Notes: a model not told the origin generated them from the sequence alone. Shown: positions 1-5,451, numbered from the stretch's first letter. The stretch: 5,451 nt of DNA from Ramlibacter sp. (GCA_014376915.1 JACMQP010000323.1:1-5451); one strand, 5' to 3'. Made by a program: numbers and translations.

Positions 1-53
1 AGCAACAGGCTTGCGAGCTGGTAACGCTTGATCCAGGCTTGCAGGGATTTCAT
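1..53 (-). CDS. urtC: Urea ABC transporter permease UrtC, N-terminal fragment
   Basis: Only the first 17 complete codons are present; the gene continues beyond the left edge. The reading begins ATG AAA TCC CTG CAA and gives MKSLQAWIKRYQLASLL, a short basic amphipathic stretch of the kind that precedes the first membrane helix of branched-chain/urea permeases. The start is supported by an AAGGA ribosome binding site 7 bases upstream. The assignment rests mainly on position: it follows urtB by 25 bases on the same strand, and urtC is the standard next gene in urtABCDE operons. UrtC would pair with UrtB to form the inner-membrane channel, energised by the ATPases UrtD and UrtE. The fragment alone is too short to prove the family. 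Confidence 0.75.
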   Translation of the reverse strand, partial: MKSLQAWIKRYQLASLL

Positions 54-60
54 GGAACGG

Positions 61-65
61 TCCTT
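61..65 (-). promoter_or_regulatory. Ribosome binding site of urtC
   Basis: AAGGA on the minus strand, 7 bases before the ATG at 53-51. It decides the start of the truncated urtC frame and lies in the 25-base urtB-urtC gap, which shows no sign of a promoter, consistent with cotranscription. Confidence 0.6.
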
Positions 66-78
66 GGAGATGAAGAAA

Positions 79-993
79 TCAGCGCCGCACCTTGCTGGCG
101 AACAGGCCCTGCGGCCGCACCATCAGGATCACCACGATCAGAGACAGCGTCAGCACCTTGGCCATCGAGCCATGCAGGAAGAATTCGCTGATCGACTGCG
201 TCTGGGCGATGCCGAAGGCGGAGACCACGGTGCCCATCAGGCTGGCGGCGCCGCCGAAGGTGACGACCAGGAAGGCGTCCACGATGTACAGCGACCCCGA
301 GGTCGGTCCGGTGGAGCCGATGGTGGTGAAGGCTGCGCCGGCGATGCCTGCAATACCGCAGCCGATGGCGAAGGTCAGTCGGTCGGTCTTGCGGGTGTCG
401 ATGCCGGTGGCATTGGCCATCACCCGGTTGGCAACCGTGGCGCGCACCCGCAGGCCCCAGCGGCTGCGGTGCAAGGCCACCAGCACGCCCGCCGTCACCA
501 GGGCAGTGAGCCCAAGCACGAACATGCCGTTGATCGGGATGTCCAGCCCGGGCGACGGCGCCCAGGAACCGAGCAGCCAGTCCGGCAACGTCGGGCTGAC
601 TTCCTTCGGCCCGATGAAGGTACGGAACATCTGCTGGATCGCCAGGCTGATCCCCCAGGTGGCCAGCAGCGTATCCAGCGGCCGCTTGTACAGATGGCGG
701 ATCAGCCCCCATTCGACCAGCCAGCCGGCCACGAAGGCGAAGCCGAAGGCCGCCACGATTGCGAATGGAAAGTAGTACTTGACCAGCCCCGGCGCATGGG
801 TCGCCGCCAGTGTGGAGGTCAGGTAGATGGTGTAGGCGCCGATCGTCATGAACTCGCCGTGTGCCATGTTGATGACGCCCATCTGGCCGAAGATGATTGC
901 CAGCCCCAATCCCATCAGCAGCAGCACGGCGAAGAGGCTCAGGCCGGCGAAGCCCTGCATCAGGCCGATGTTCATCATTTCGGAGATCGTCAT
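79..993 (-). CDS. urtB: Urea ABC transporter permease UrtB
   Basis: Encodes 304 residues of a very hydrophobic inner-membrane protein of the branched-chain amino acid/urea permease family (LivH-like, BPD_transp_2). With UrtC it should form the urea channel across the cytoplasmic membrane. Visible family marks are the N-terminal helix followed by IIFGQMGVINMAHGEFM (G-x-INMAHGE is typical of LivH/UrtB), a central RRPLDT-like loop (YKRPLDTLLATWG), and the cytoplasmic coupling-loop region with ANATGIDTRKTDRLTF followed by GIAGIAGA. About eight membrane segments can be picked out. It ends in MVRPQGLFASKVRR, also family-typical. The ATG at 993-991 is preferred because a GAAAGAAG ribosome binding site lies 6 bases upstream; an in-frame TTG 33 bases earlier (1026-1024) would add 11 residues but has no visible binding site. 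This is the short form of UrtB, without the long N-terminal extension found in some proteobacterial homologues. It lies 52 bases after urtA and 25 before urtC, so it is probably in one operon with them. Confidence 0.96.
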   Translation of the reverse strand: MTISEMMNIGLMQGFAGLSLFAVLLLMGLGLAIIFGQMGVINMAHGEFMTIGAYTIYLTSTLAATHAPGLVKYYFPFAIVAAFGFAFVAGWLVEWGLIRHLYKRPLDTLLATWGISLAIQQMFRTFIGPKEVSPTLPDWLLGSWAPSPGLDIPINGMFVLGLTALVTAGVLVALHRSRWGLRVRATVANRVMANATGIDTRKTDRLTFAIGCGIAGIAGAAFTTIGSTGPTSGSLYIVDAFLVVTFGGAASLMGTVVSAFGIAQTQSISEFFLHGSMAKVLTLSLIVVILMVRPQGLFASKVRR

Positions 994-999
994 ACGCTG

Positions 1000-1007
1000 C
1001 TTCTTTC
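1000..1007 (-). promoter_or_regulatory. Ribosome binding site of urtB
   Basis: GAAAGAAG on the minus strand, 6 bases before the ATG at 993-991. It is a weak but adequate Shine-Dalgarno sequence and supports that ATG over the upstream in-frame TTG at 1026-1024. Confidence 0.5.
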
Positions 1008-1032
1008 GGGACTGGGTGGCAATCAAACGGCG

Positions 1033-1045
1033 GCCGCAGGGCGGC
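1033..1045 (-). other. Short GC hairpin directly after the urtA stop codon
   Basis: The minus strand reads GCCGC-CCT-GCGGC immediately after the urtA TAA, giving a perfect 5-bp all-GC stem with a 3-base loop. No run of T follows, so it is not a convincing intrinsic terminator. In operons where the binding protein precedes membrane subunits, such hairpins can stabilise the upstream message or partly attenuate transcription; that role here is inference. The stem is short and could be chance in GC-rich DNA. Confidence 0.3.
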
Positions 1046-2308
1046 TTACTGGTAGCCCTTCGGGAAGGGATCCGGCTTGATCAGGTTGGGCGACTCGGAG
1101 ACCACCTTGAAGCTGGCGTCCGGCATGCCCATCGCGATACGCGACTTGCTCCACAAGTGATGGTTGGCGTCCAGCTTCACGTAACCCTCGGGCGCTTGCT
1201 TCAGCTCGATGCCCGGAGAGGCGGCCACAACCTTGTCGACGTCGAAGCTCTTGGCCTTTTCGACCGCGGCCTTCCACAGCCAGGGGCCGAGGTAGCCGGC
1301 CTGGGTCACGTCGCCGATCACCGAGTTGGGGCCGTACTTGGCCTTGAAGGCAGCGACGAACTTCTTGTTGTTGTCGTTGTCCAGCGACTGGAAGTACTTC
1401 ATCGACGAATAGAAGCCGGCGAAGTTCTCGCCGCCGACGCCGGTCATCTCGTCTTCGGTCACCGCCAGCGTCACAAGCAGCTGCTTGTCGCCGGTGATGC
1501 CGGCGGCCTTCAGCGCCTTGTAGAACGCCACGTTGGAGCCGCCGACCACGGCGGCGTAGATGCAGTCGGGCTTCTGCACCTTGATCTTGTTCATCAGCGA
1601 GCCGAAGTTGGTGCTGCCCAGCGGGTAATATTCCTCGCCGACCACCTTGCCCTTCTGGAAGTTCTCGATGTGCTTGCGCGCGATCTTCATGGAAGTGCGC
1701 GGCCAGATGTAGTCCGAGCCGATCAGGAAGAAGGTCTTGGCTTTCTTCTCCTTCTGCGCCCAGTCCAGGCTGTACAGAATCTGCTGGGTCGCTTCCTGGC
1801 CGGTGTAGATGACGTTCTTGGACTGCTCCAGGCCTTCGTAGAAGGTGGGGTAGTACAGCAGGCCGTTCTCTTTTTCGAACACGGGCAGCACGGCCTTGCG
1901 CGAGGCGGAGGTCCAGCAGCCGAACACGGCGGCACAACGGTCGTTGATCAGCAGCTTCTTTGACTTCTCGGCGAAGGTCGGCCAGTCGGATGCGCCGTCC
2001 TCCCTGATCACCTTGATCTTGCGGCCCAGGATGCCGCCCATGTCGTTGATCTGGTCGATGGCCAGCTGCTCGGCCTGGATCGAGCCGGATTCGGAGATCG
2101 CCATGGACCCGGTGGACGAATGCAGCTGGCCGACGATCACTTCCTTGTCGGTCACGGCCAGCTTGGTGGTGTTGACCGAGGCCGTGGGCTGGGCGCCGGA
2201 CCAGGCTGGCAGGCCGCCCAGCGACAGTGCGCCGAGGGCCTGCAGCATTCGGCGGCGGCGCACAGCGGCGGGAACGGAAGGATCGTTGGCATCGAATTGG
2301 TCATTCAT
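1046..2308 (-). CDS. urtA: Urea ABC transporter substrate-binding protein UrtA
   Basis: Encodes 420 residues, the normal length for UrtA. It is the periplasmic receptor that captures urea and delivers it to UrtBC. The N-terminus carries a twin-arginine-like leader: four arginines at 17-20 (RRRRMLQAL), a hydrophobic stretch at about 22-35, and a plausible cleavage site after SGA at 37-39. The mature domain is a type I periplasmic binding fold with strong UrtA marks: VGQLHSSTGSMAISE (59-73), EDGASDWPTFAEK (103-115), GCWTSASRKAVLPVFE (130-145) and later GSDYIWPRT. These separate it from general Leu/Ile/Val-binding proteins and from FmdD-like amide binders less clearly, so a short-chain amide ligand cannot be wholly excluded. 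The ATG at 2308-2306 has AGGAA 5 bases upstream. The frame stays open to 2653, but the extra N-terminal part would be antisense to the divergent kinase gene and would bury the leader, so it is rejected. First gene of the operon, with urtB 52 bases downstream. Confidence 0.97.
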   Translation of the reverse strand: MNDQFDANDPSVPAAVRRRRMLQALGALSLGGLPAWSGAQPTASVNTTKLAVTDKEVIVGQLHSSTGSMAISESGSIQAEQLAIDQINDMGGILGRKIKVIREDGASDWPTFAEKSKKLLINDRCAAVFGCWTSASRKAVLPVFEKENGLLYYPTFYEGLEQSKNVIYTGQEATQQILYSLDWAQKEKKAKTFFLIGSDYIWPRTSMKIARKHIENFQKGKVVGEEYYPLGSTNFGSLMNKIKVQKPDCIYAAVVGGSNVAFYKALKAAGITGDKQLLVTLAVTEDEMTGVGGENFAGFYSSMKYFQSLDNDNNKKFVAAFKAKYGPNSVIGDVTQAGYLGPWLWKAAVEKAKSFDVDKVVAASPGIELKQAPEGYVKLDANHHLWSKSRIAMGMPDASFKVVSESPNLIKPDPFPKGYQ

Positions 2309-2313
2309 GGCGG

Positions 2314-2318
2314 TTCCT
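2314..2318 (-). promoter_or_regulatory. Ribosome binding site of urtA
   Basis: AGGAA on the minus strand, 5 bases before the ATG at 2308-2306. It supports that start over the longer upstream-open frame. Confidence 0.6.
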
Positions 2319-2373
2319 GGCAGGGTTGGCTTGGCGGATCGGCATCGACGGGATCGAGTCCGGGCTGGGTTCG

Positions 2374-2402
2374 AGCTTAGGAGGGGGGGTGCACACGGCC
2401 CA
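2374..2402 (-). promoter_or_regulatory. Possible urtA promoter with weak -35/-10 elements
   Basis: On the minus strand TAAGCT (2379-2374) could be a -10 element, with a poor TGGGCC at the -35 position (2402-2397) 17 bases upstream. If correct, transcription would begin near 2367, and the palindrome at 2403-2418 would be centred near -43, a usual place for an activator touching RNA polymerase. The poor -35 fits an activator-dependent promoter. This is inference from spacing; the elements themselves are weak. Confidence 0.25.
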
Positions 2403-2418
2403 TACGTCAATTGACGTA
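2403..2418. promoter_or_regulatory. Perfect 16-bp palindrome, candidate regulator binding site
   Basis: TACGTCAATTGACGTA is exactly self-complementary over 16 bases. Its centre lies 102 bases upstream of the urtA start and 65 bases upstream of the kinase start. Symmetric sites of this length are typical of dimeric DNA-binding regulators, including NarL/FixJ-type response regulators. Each strand also contains TTGACG, close to the sigma-70 -35 consensus, though no good -10 lies at the right distance on either strand. The site is the most AT-rich and ordered part of the divergent region. The protein that binds it is not encoded in the visible sequence. Confidence 0.65.
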
Positions 2419-2450
2419 GCAGCCGCGCCAGCAGCGCGTTTGCGGGAGCT

Positions 2451-2461
2451 AGAACGGTTCT
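2451..2461. repeat. Small inverted repeat before the kinase ribosome binding site
   Basis: AGAAC-G-GTTCT is a perfect inverted repeat with 5-base arms, and it is bracketed by two copies of GCTAG (2448-2452 and 2463-2467). It lies 15 bases before the kinase ATG. It could be a second protein-binding site or a leader structure; it is short enough to arise by chance. Confidence 0.3.
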
Positions 2462-2465
2462 TGCT

Positions 2466-2470
2466 AGGGG
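2466..2470 (+). promoter_or_regulatory. Ribosome binding site of the hybrid kinase
   Basis: AGGGG lies 5 bases before the ATG at 2476; the purine run continues as AAGGA right up to the start codon. The spacing is slightly tight but acceptable, and no better start occurs until the in-frame ATG at codon 32, which has no comparable site. Confidence 0.5.
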
Positions 2471-2475
2471 AAGGA

Positions 2476-5451
2476 ATGGCCCCCGTTTCACCCACAGAGC
2501 TGCAGGCCGCGCCTCAGACCATCTTCCGGTTTCGCCGCGACTACAACTCGTGGGTCGCGGACGAGACGATGGAGGACTACGCGCTGCGTTACACGCCCAA
2601 GAGCTTCCGGCGCTGGAGCGAATTCCGCGTGGCCAACACCGCCTTCGGCTCACTCTCGTTCCTGGCGCTGGAGGCGATCGGCGGCGCCATCGCGCTGAAT
2701 TACGGCTTCAGCAACGCGATGTGGGCAATCCTGGTGGTCGGCGCGATCATCTTCCTGACGGGGTTGCCGATCGCCTATTACGCCGCCCGCGACGGCCTGG
2801 ACATGGACCTGCTGACGCGCGGCGCCGGTTTCGGCTACCTCGGCTCGACGATCACCTCGCTCATTTACGCGGTCTTCACTTTCATCTTCTTCGCGCTGGA
2901 GGCGGCGATCATGGCGCTGGCGCTGCAGATGGTGGTGGACTGGCCGCTGGAGTGGTGTTACGTGCTGTCGTCGGTGGTGATCCTGCCTTTGGCGATGCGC
3001 GGCATCACGCTGATCTCGAAACTGCAGGCCTGGACCCAGCCCCTGTGGCTCTTCCTGCTGCTGCTGCCCTTCGTCAGTATCGCGTTGACGCAACCCCAGC
3101 TGTATCGTGATTTCAGTTCTCTCTCAGGATTGAAAAGCGGCAGCAGCGGCTTCCAGCCGCTGATGTTCGGCGCCGCGGCGGCGGTGATCTTCTCGCTGGT
3201 GGTGCAGATCGGCGAGCAGGTCGACTTCCTGCGGTTCCTGCCGGAACGCACGGCAAAGAACCGTGTCCGCTGGTGGACGGCATTGCTGGTGTCCGGTCCG
3301 GGCTGGATCGCGATGGGCATGTTCAAGATGGCGGGCGGTGCCTTCCTGGCCTTCGCCGCACTGCAATTCGAGCTCGACGCGCAACGCGCCGCCGAACCGA
3401 CGCAGATGTTCCTGGCCGGCTTCACGCAGGCTGTCGGCCTGCCGGGCCTGGCCGTGGCAATGACGGTGGTGTTCGTCGTGGTGTCGCAGATCAAGATCAA
3501 CCTCACCAATGCGTATGCCGGATCGCTGGCGTGGTCGAACTTCTTCGCCCGCGTCACCCGCAGTCACCCCGGGCGCGTGGTCTGGCTGGTGTTTAACGTC
3601 GGCATCGCGACGCTGCTGATGACGCTGGGCGTGTTTGGCGCGCTGGAGAAGGTGCTGGCCGTGTACAGCAACGTCGCCATCGCCTGGATCGGCGCTCTGG
3701 TGGCGGACCTGGTGATCAACAAGCCGCTGGGCCTGAGCCCGCCGCACATCGAGTTCCGCCGTGCGCACCTGTACGACTTCAACCCGGTGGGCCTGGGCGC
3801 GATGATCGTGGCCGCGGCCGTCGCCTGCTTCGCCTATGCCGGCATGCTGGGAGAAGTCGCGGCCGCTTTTTCGCCCTTCATCGCGCTTGCGCTGTCGCTG
3901 ACGCTGGCGCCGCTGCTGGCCTGGGCCACCAAGGGGCGCTACTACCTGGCGCGCTCGCCCGACGCGCAGTGGAAGCCGGGCGAGCTGGTGCGCTGCGCGG
4001 TGTGCGAGAACCAGTTCGAATCGGAAGACATGGCGCGCTGCCCTGCCTACGCGGCGGCGATCTGTTCGCTCTGCTGTTCGCTCGAGTCGCGCTGCCACGA
4101 CCGCTGCAAGACCGGTTCGCGCGCGGCCGACCAGCTGCTGGCAGTAGTGCGCTTCCTGCTGCCGGTACGCTGGGCGGCACGCGTGAACTTCCGCGTCGGT
4201 CAGTACCTGGTGGTGCTGCTGTCGCTGTGCGCGGCGATGGCGTTCCTGGTCGGCGTGGTCTATGTCCAGGAAAGCCTGGGCACGCCCGCCGAATTTCTGC
4301 GCATGCCGTTCCTGAAGGTGTTCGCGCTCCTGGCGCTGCTGGCCGCGGTGTGCGCCTGGTGGGTTGTGCTGAGCACCCGCAGCCGCCGGATGGCACAGGA
4401 CGAATCCGAGCGCCAGACCCAGCTGCTGCTCCAGGAGATCGAAGCGCATCGCCGCACCGACGCCGAGCTGCAGGCAGCCAAGGACCACGCGGAGTCGGCG
4501 AGCCTGGCCAAGACCCGGTACGTCGCCGGAATGACCCACGAGCTGCGCTCGCCGCTCAACAGCATCCTGGGATACTCGCAGATCCTGCTCAAGAACCCGC
4601 AGGTCGAGGGCTGGCTGCGCGAGACCATCGCCACCATGCAGCAGAGCGGCCAGCACATGCATGAGCTGATCGACGGCTCGCTGGAGCTGGCGCGGATCGA
4701 AGCCGGGCGGCTGCGGCTGGACGTGGCGCCGCTGCCGCTGCCGGAACTGATCGAGGAAGTGGAGCGCATGATGCGGCCGCAGGCGCAGGCGAAGGGGCTG
4801 CGCTTCGACGTGCAGGTGCTGGGCCCGATGCCGCCCTGGATCCGGGCCGACGCCAAGCGGCTGCGGCAGATCCTCATCAACCTGCTGGCCAACGCGGTGC
4901 GATTCACCGCCAGTGGCGAGGTGCTGTTGCGGCTCGACTTCCGCCAGCATGTCAGCCGCATCGAGGTCGTCGACACCGGCATCGGCATCGCGCCGCAGGA
5001 CCAGGAGCGGATCTTCCTGCCGTTCGAGCGTGGCAGCGCCGGCCGCCAGAACAGCGAAACCGGCACCGGCCTGGGCCTGACCATCACCCACCTGCTGACC
5101 GAGCTGATGGGCGGGCAACTGACACTCGCCAGCCGGCAGGGCCAAGGCAGCACGTTCACCGTGCGGCTCTACCTGCCCGACATCCCCAGCGACCCCGGCC
5201 GGCTGCCGCTGCGCAGGTCGGTGCTCCGGCCCGCCATCGGCTACCTGGCACCGCGCCGCACGCTGCTGGTGGTGGACGACCAGCCGCTGCAGCGACAGTT
5301 GCTGGCGGCGCTGCTGATGCCGCTGGGCTTCACCGTGCGCGAAGCGGCCAGCGGCCGCGAGTGCGTAGAGATCGTGCAGCAAAACCGGCCCGACGCGGTG
5401 CTGCTGGACATCACGATGGACGACCTCGACGGCTGGCAGACAGCGGAACTG
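2476..5451 (+). CDS. NCS1 transporter-like hybrid sensor histidine kinase/response regulator (3' end cut off)
   Basis: One uninterrupted frame gives 992 residues with no stop; the gene continues past the right edge. Domains in order: (1) about 30-490, an NCS1 (purine/cytosine/hydantoin/allantoin) permease-like region with about 12 membrane helices. DLLTRGAGFGYLGS (111-124) matches the NCS1 region around helix 3, and INLTNAYAGSLAWSN (341-355) resembles the helix-8 substrate/sodium region of CodB and Mhp1. (2) 507-544, a cluster of eight cysteines and one histidine. (3) Two further helices at about 577-597 and 614-632. (4) 633-680, a charged coiled-coil-like linker, with no PAS or GAF domain. 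(5) A histidine kinase core: H-box HELRSPLN with phospho-acceptor H688, N-box NLLANAVRFT (802-811), G1 DTGIGI (833-838), F-box FLPFER (847-852) and G2 GTGLGL (863-868), all intact. (6) From about 929, a receiver with acidic pair D934/D935 and phospho-acceptor D978 (LLDITMDD); its conserved Thr/Ser and Lys lie beyond the edge. It should be an inner-membrane receptor that autophosphorylates and passes phosphate internally. It is divergent from the urt operon, which suggests a role in urea or related nitrogen supply. Whether the transporter part still transports cannot be told from sequence. Confidence 0.93.
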   Translation, partial: MAPVSPTELQAAPQTIFRFRRDYNSWVADETMEDYALRYTPKSFRRWSEFRVANTAFGSLSFLALEAIGGAIALNYGFSNAMWAILVVGAIIFLTGLPIAYYAARDGLDMDLLTRGAGFGYLGSTITSLIYAVFTFIFFALEAAIMALALQMVVDWPLEWCYVLSSVVILPLAMRGITLISKLQAWTQPLWLFLLLLPFVSIALTQPQLYRDFSSLSGLKSGSSGFQPLMFGAAAAVIFSLVVQIGEQVDFLRFLPERTAKNRVRWWTALLVSGPGWIAMGMFKMAGGAFLAFAALQFELDAQRAAEPTQMFLAGFTQAVGLPGLAVAMTVVFVVVSQIKINLTNAYAGSLAWSNFFARVTRSHPGRVVWLVFNVGIATLLMTLGVFGALEKVLAVYSNVAIAWIGALVADLVINKPLGLSPPHIEFRRAHLYDFNPVGLGAMIVAAAVACFAYAGMLGEVAAAFSPFIALALSLTLAPLLAWATKGRYYLARSPDAQWKPGELVRCAVCENQFESEDMARCPAYAAAICSLCCSLESRCHDRCKTGSRAADQLLAVVRFLLPVRWAARVNFRVGQYLVVLLSLCAAMAFLVGVVYVQESLGTPAEFLRMPFLKVFALLALLAAVCAWWVVLSTRSRRMAQDESERQTQLLLQEIEAHRRTDAELQAAKDHAESASLAKTRYVAGMTHELRSPLNSILGYSQILLKNPQVEGWLRETIATMQQSGQHMHELIDGSLELARIEAGRLRLDVAPLPLPELIEEVERMMRPQAQAKGLRFDVQVLGPMPPWIRADAKRLRQILINLLANAVRFTASGEVLLRLDFRQHVSRIEVVDTGIGIAPQDQERIFLPFERGSAGRQNSETGTGLGLTITHLLTELMGGQLTLASRQGQGSTFTVRLYLPDIPSDPGRLPLRRSVLRPAIGYLAPRRTLLVVDDQPLQRQLLAALLMPLGFTVREAASGRECVEIVQQNRPDAVLLDITMDDLDGWQTAEL
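3994..4107 (+). other. Cysteine-rich, putative metal-binding module inside the hybrid kinase
   Basis: Residues 507-544 of the kinase contain eight cysteines and a histidine in 38 residues: C507-x2-C510-x11-C522-x7-C530-x2-C533-C534-x5-C540-H541-x2-C544. The CxxC pairs and spacing resemble a two-site zinc-binding fold (RING/B-box or double zinc-ribbon style), although an iron-sulphur or redox-switch role is possible. It follows the last permease helix and precedes the two extra helices, so with an even number of permease helices it would face the cytoplasm. I do not recognise it as a named domain. Confidence 0.7.

Larger units (their letters stand above)
2309..2475. promoter_or_regulatory. Divergent control region between urtA and the hybrid kinase
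   Basis: This 167-base noncoding region must hold the start signals for both the minus-strand urt operon and the plus-strand kinase gene. It contains a perfect 16-bp palindrome (2403-2418), a G7 run (2383-2389), a small inverted repeat (2451-2461) and both ribosome binding sites. I saw no good sigma-54 element (GG-N10-GC with the usual flanks) for either gene, although nitrogen-scavenging urt operons are often NtrC-controlled. No strong sigma-70 promoter is obvious either, which suggests dependence on an activator. Confidence 0.8.

Noticed and set aside
50..712. Minus-strand 220-codon frame overlapping urtB in another phase
   Set aside because: It is an out-of-phase reading of urtB with no recognisable features; urtB has strong family motifs in its own frame.
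28..1080. Long plus-strand open frames (28-1080, 92-775, 848-1963) opposite urtB and urtA
   Set aside because: They are antisense to clearly recognisable transporter genes and have biased, motif-free compositions.
2405..2416. TTGACG inside the palindrome as the -35 element of a standard promoter
   Set aside because: At 16-18 bases downstream on either strand the sequence is GC-rich with no resemblance to a -10 element.
2309..2475. Sigma-54 promoter for urtA or the kinase
   Set aside because: TTGC occurs at 2440-2443 (TTGCGG) and 2461-2464 (TTGCTA), but neither has GG ten bases upstream of its GC; no convincing element was found on the minus strand either.
2309..2653. N-terminal extension of the urtA frame beyond the ATG at 2308
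   Set aside because: It would place a low-complexity Arg/Ser/Pro stretch before the export leader, overlap the kinase start on the other strand and ignore the AGGAA site in front of the shorter start.
2550..3110. Plus-strand 186-codon frame within the first part of the kinase gene
   Set aside because: It is an out-of-phase shadow, rich in Arg, Gly and Asp, of the membrane helices encoded in the kinase frame.
3124..5382. 752-codon minus-strand open frame opposite the hybrid kinase
   Set aside because: It is rich in Gln, His, Arg and Ala with no domain pattern, as expected when a GC-rich gene with G/C third positions is read backwards; the plus strand has all kinase motifs intact.

Overview
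The window is a GC-rich piece of a proteobacterial genome (about two-thirds G+C by eye, strong G/C preference at third codon positions). The protein style (a short UrtB, UrtA with a twin-arginine leader, a Burkholderiales-like hybrid kinase) suggests a betaproteobacterium of the Burkholderiales. That assignment is a judgement from family resemblance, not a database result.

Layout. The left half (1-2308) lies on the minus strand and is the start of a urea ABC transporter operon, read right to left: urtA (periplasmic urea-binding protein), urtB (first membrane permease) and the first 17 complete codons of urtC (second permease), which runs off the left edge. Position 2309-2475 is a 167-base divergent control region containing a perfect 16-bp palindrome. 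The right half (2476-5451) is one continuous plus-strand reading frame of at least 992 codons, cut by the right edge. It encodes a fusion of an NCS1-type nucleobase/hydantoin/allantoin permease, a cysteine-rich putative metal-binding module, two more membrane helices, a coiled-coil linker, a histidine kinase core and a receiver domain.

How the parts may work together. The kinase looks like a transporter-shaped membrane receptor, similar in concept to CbrA-type kinases that carry an SLC5 transporter but built on a different transporter family. Because it is transcribed divergently from urtABC across a short region with one symmetric operator-like site, the simplest model is that it senses urea or a urea-yielding nitrogen compound (purine, allantoin, hydantoin, pyrimidine) and, through an unseen response regulator, controls the urt operon and perhaps itself. 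The domain fusion is read directly from the sequence; the ligand and the regulatory link are inference. No RNA genes, insertion sequences, CRISPR arrays or strong intrinsic terminators were found.
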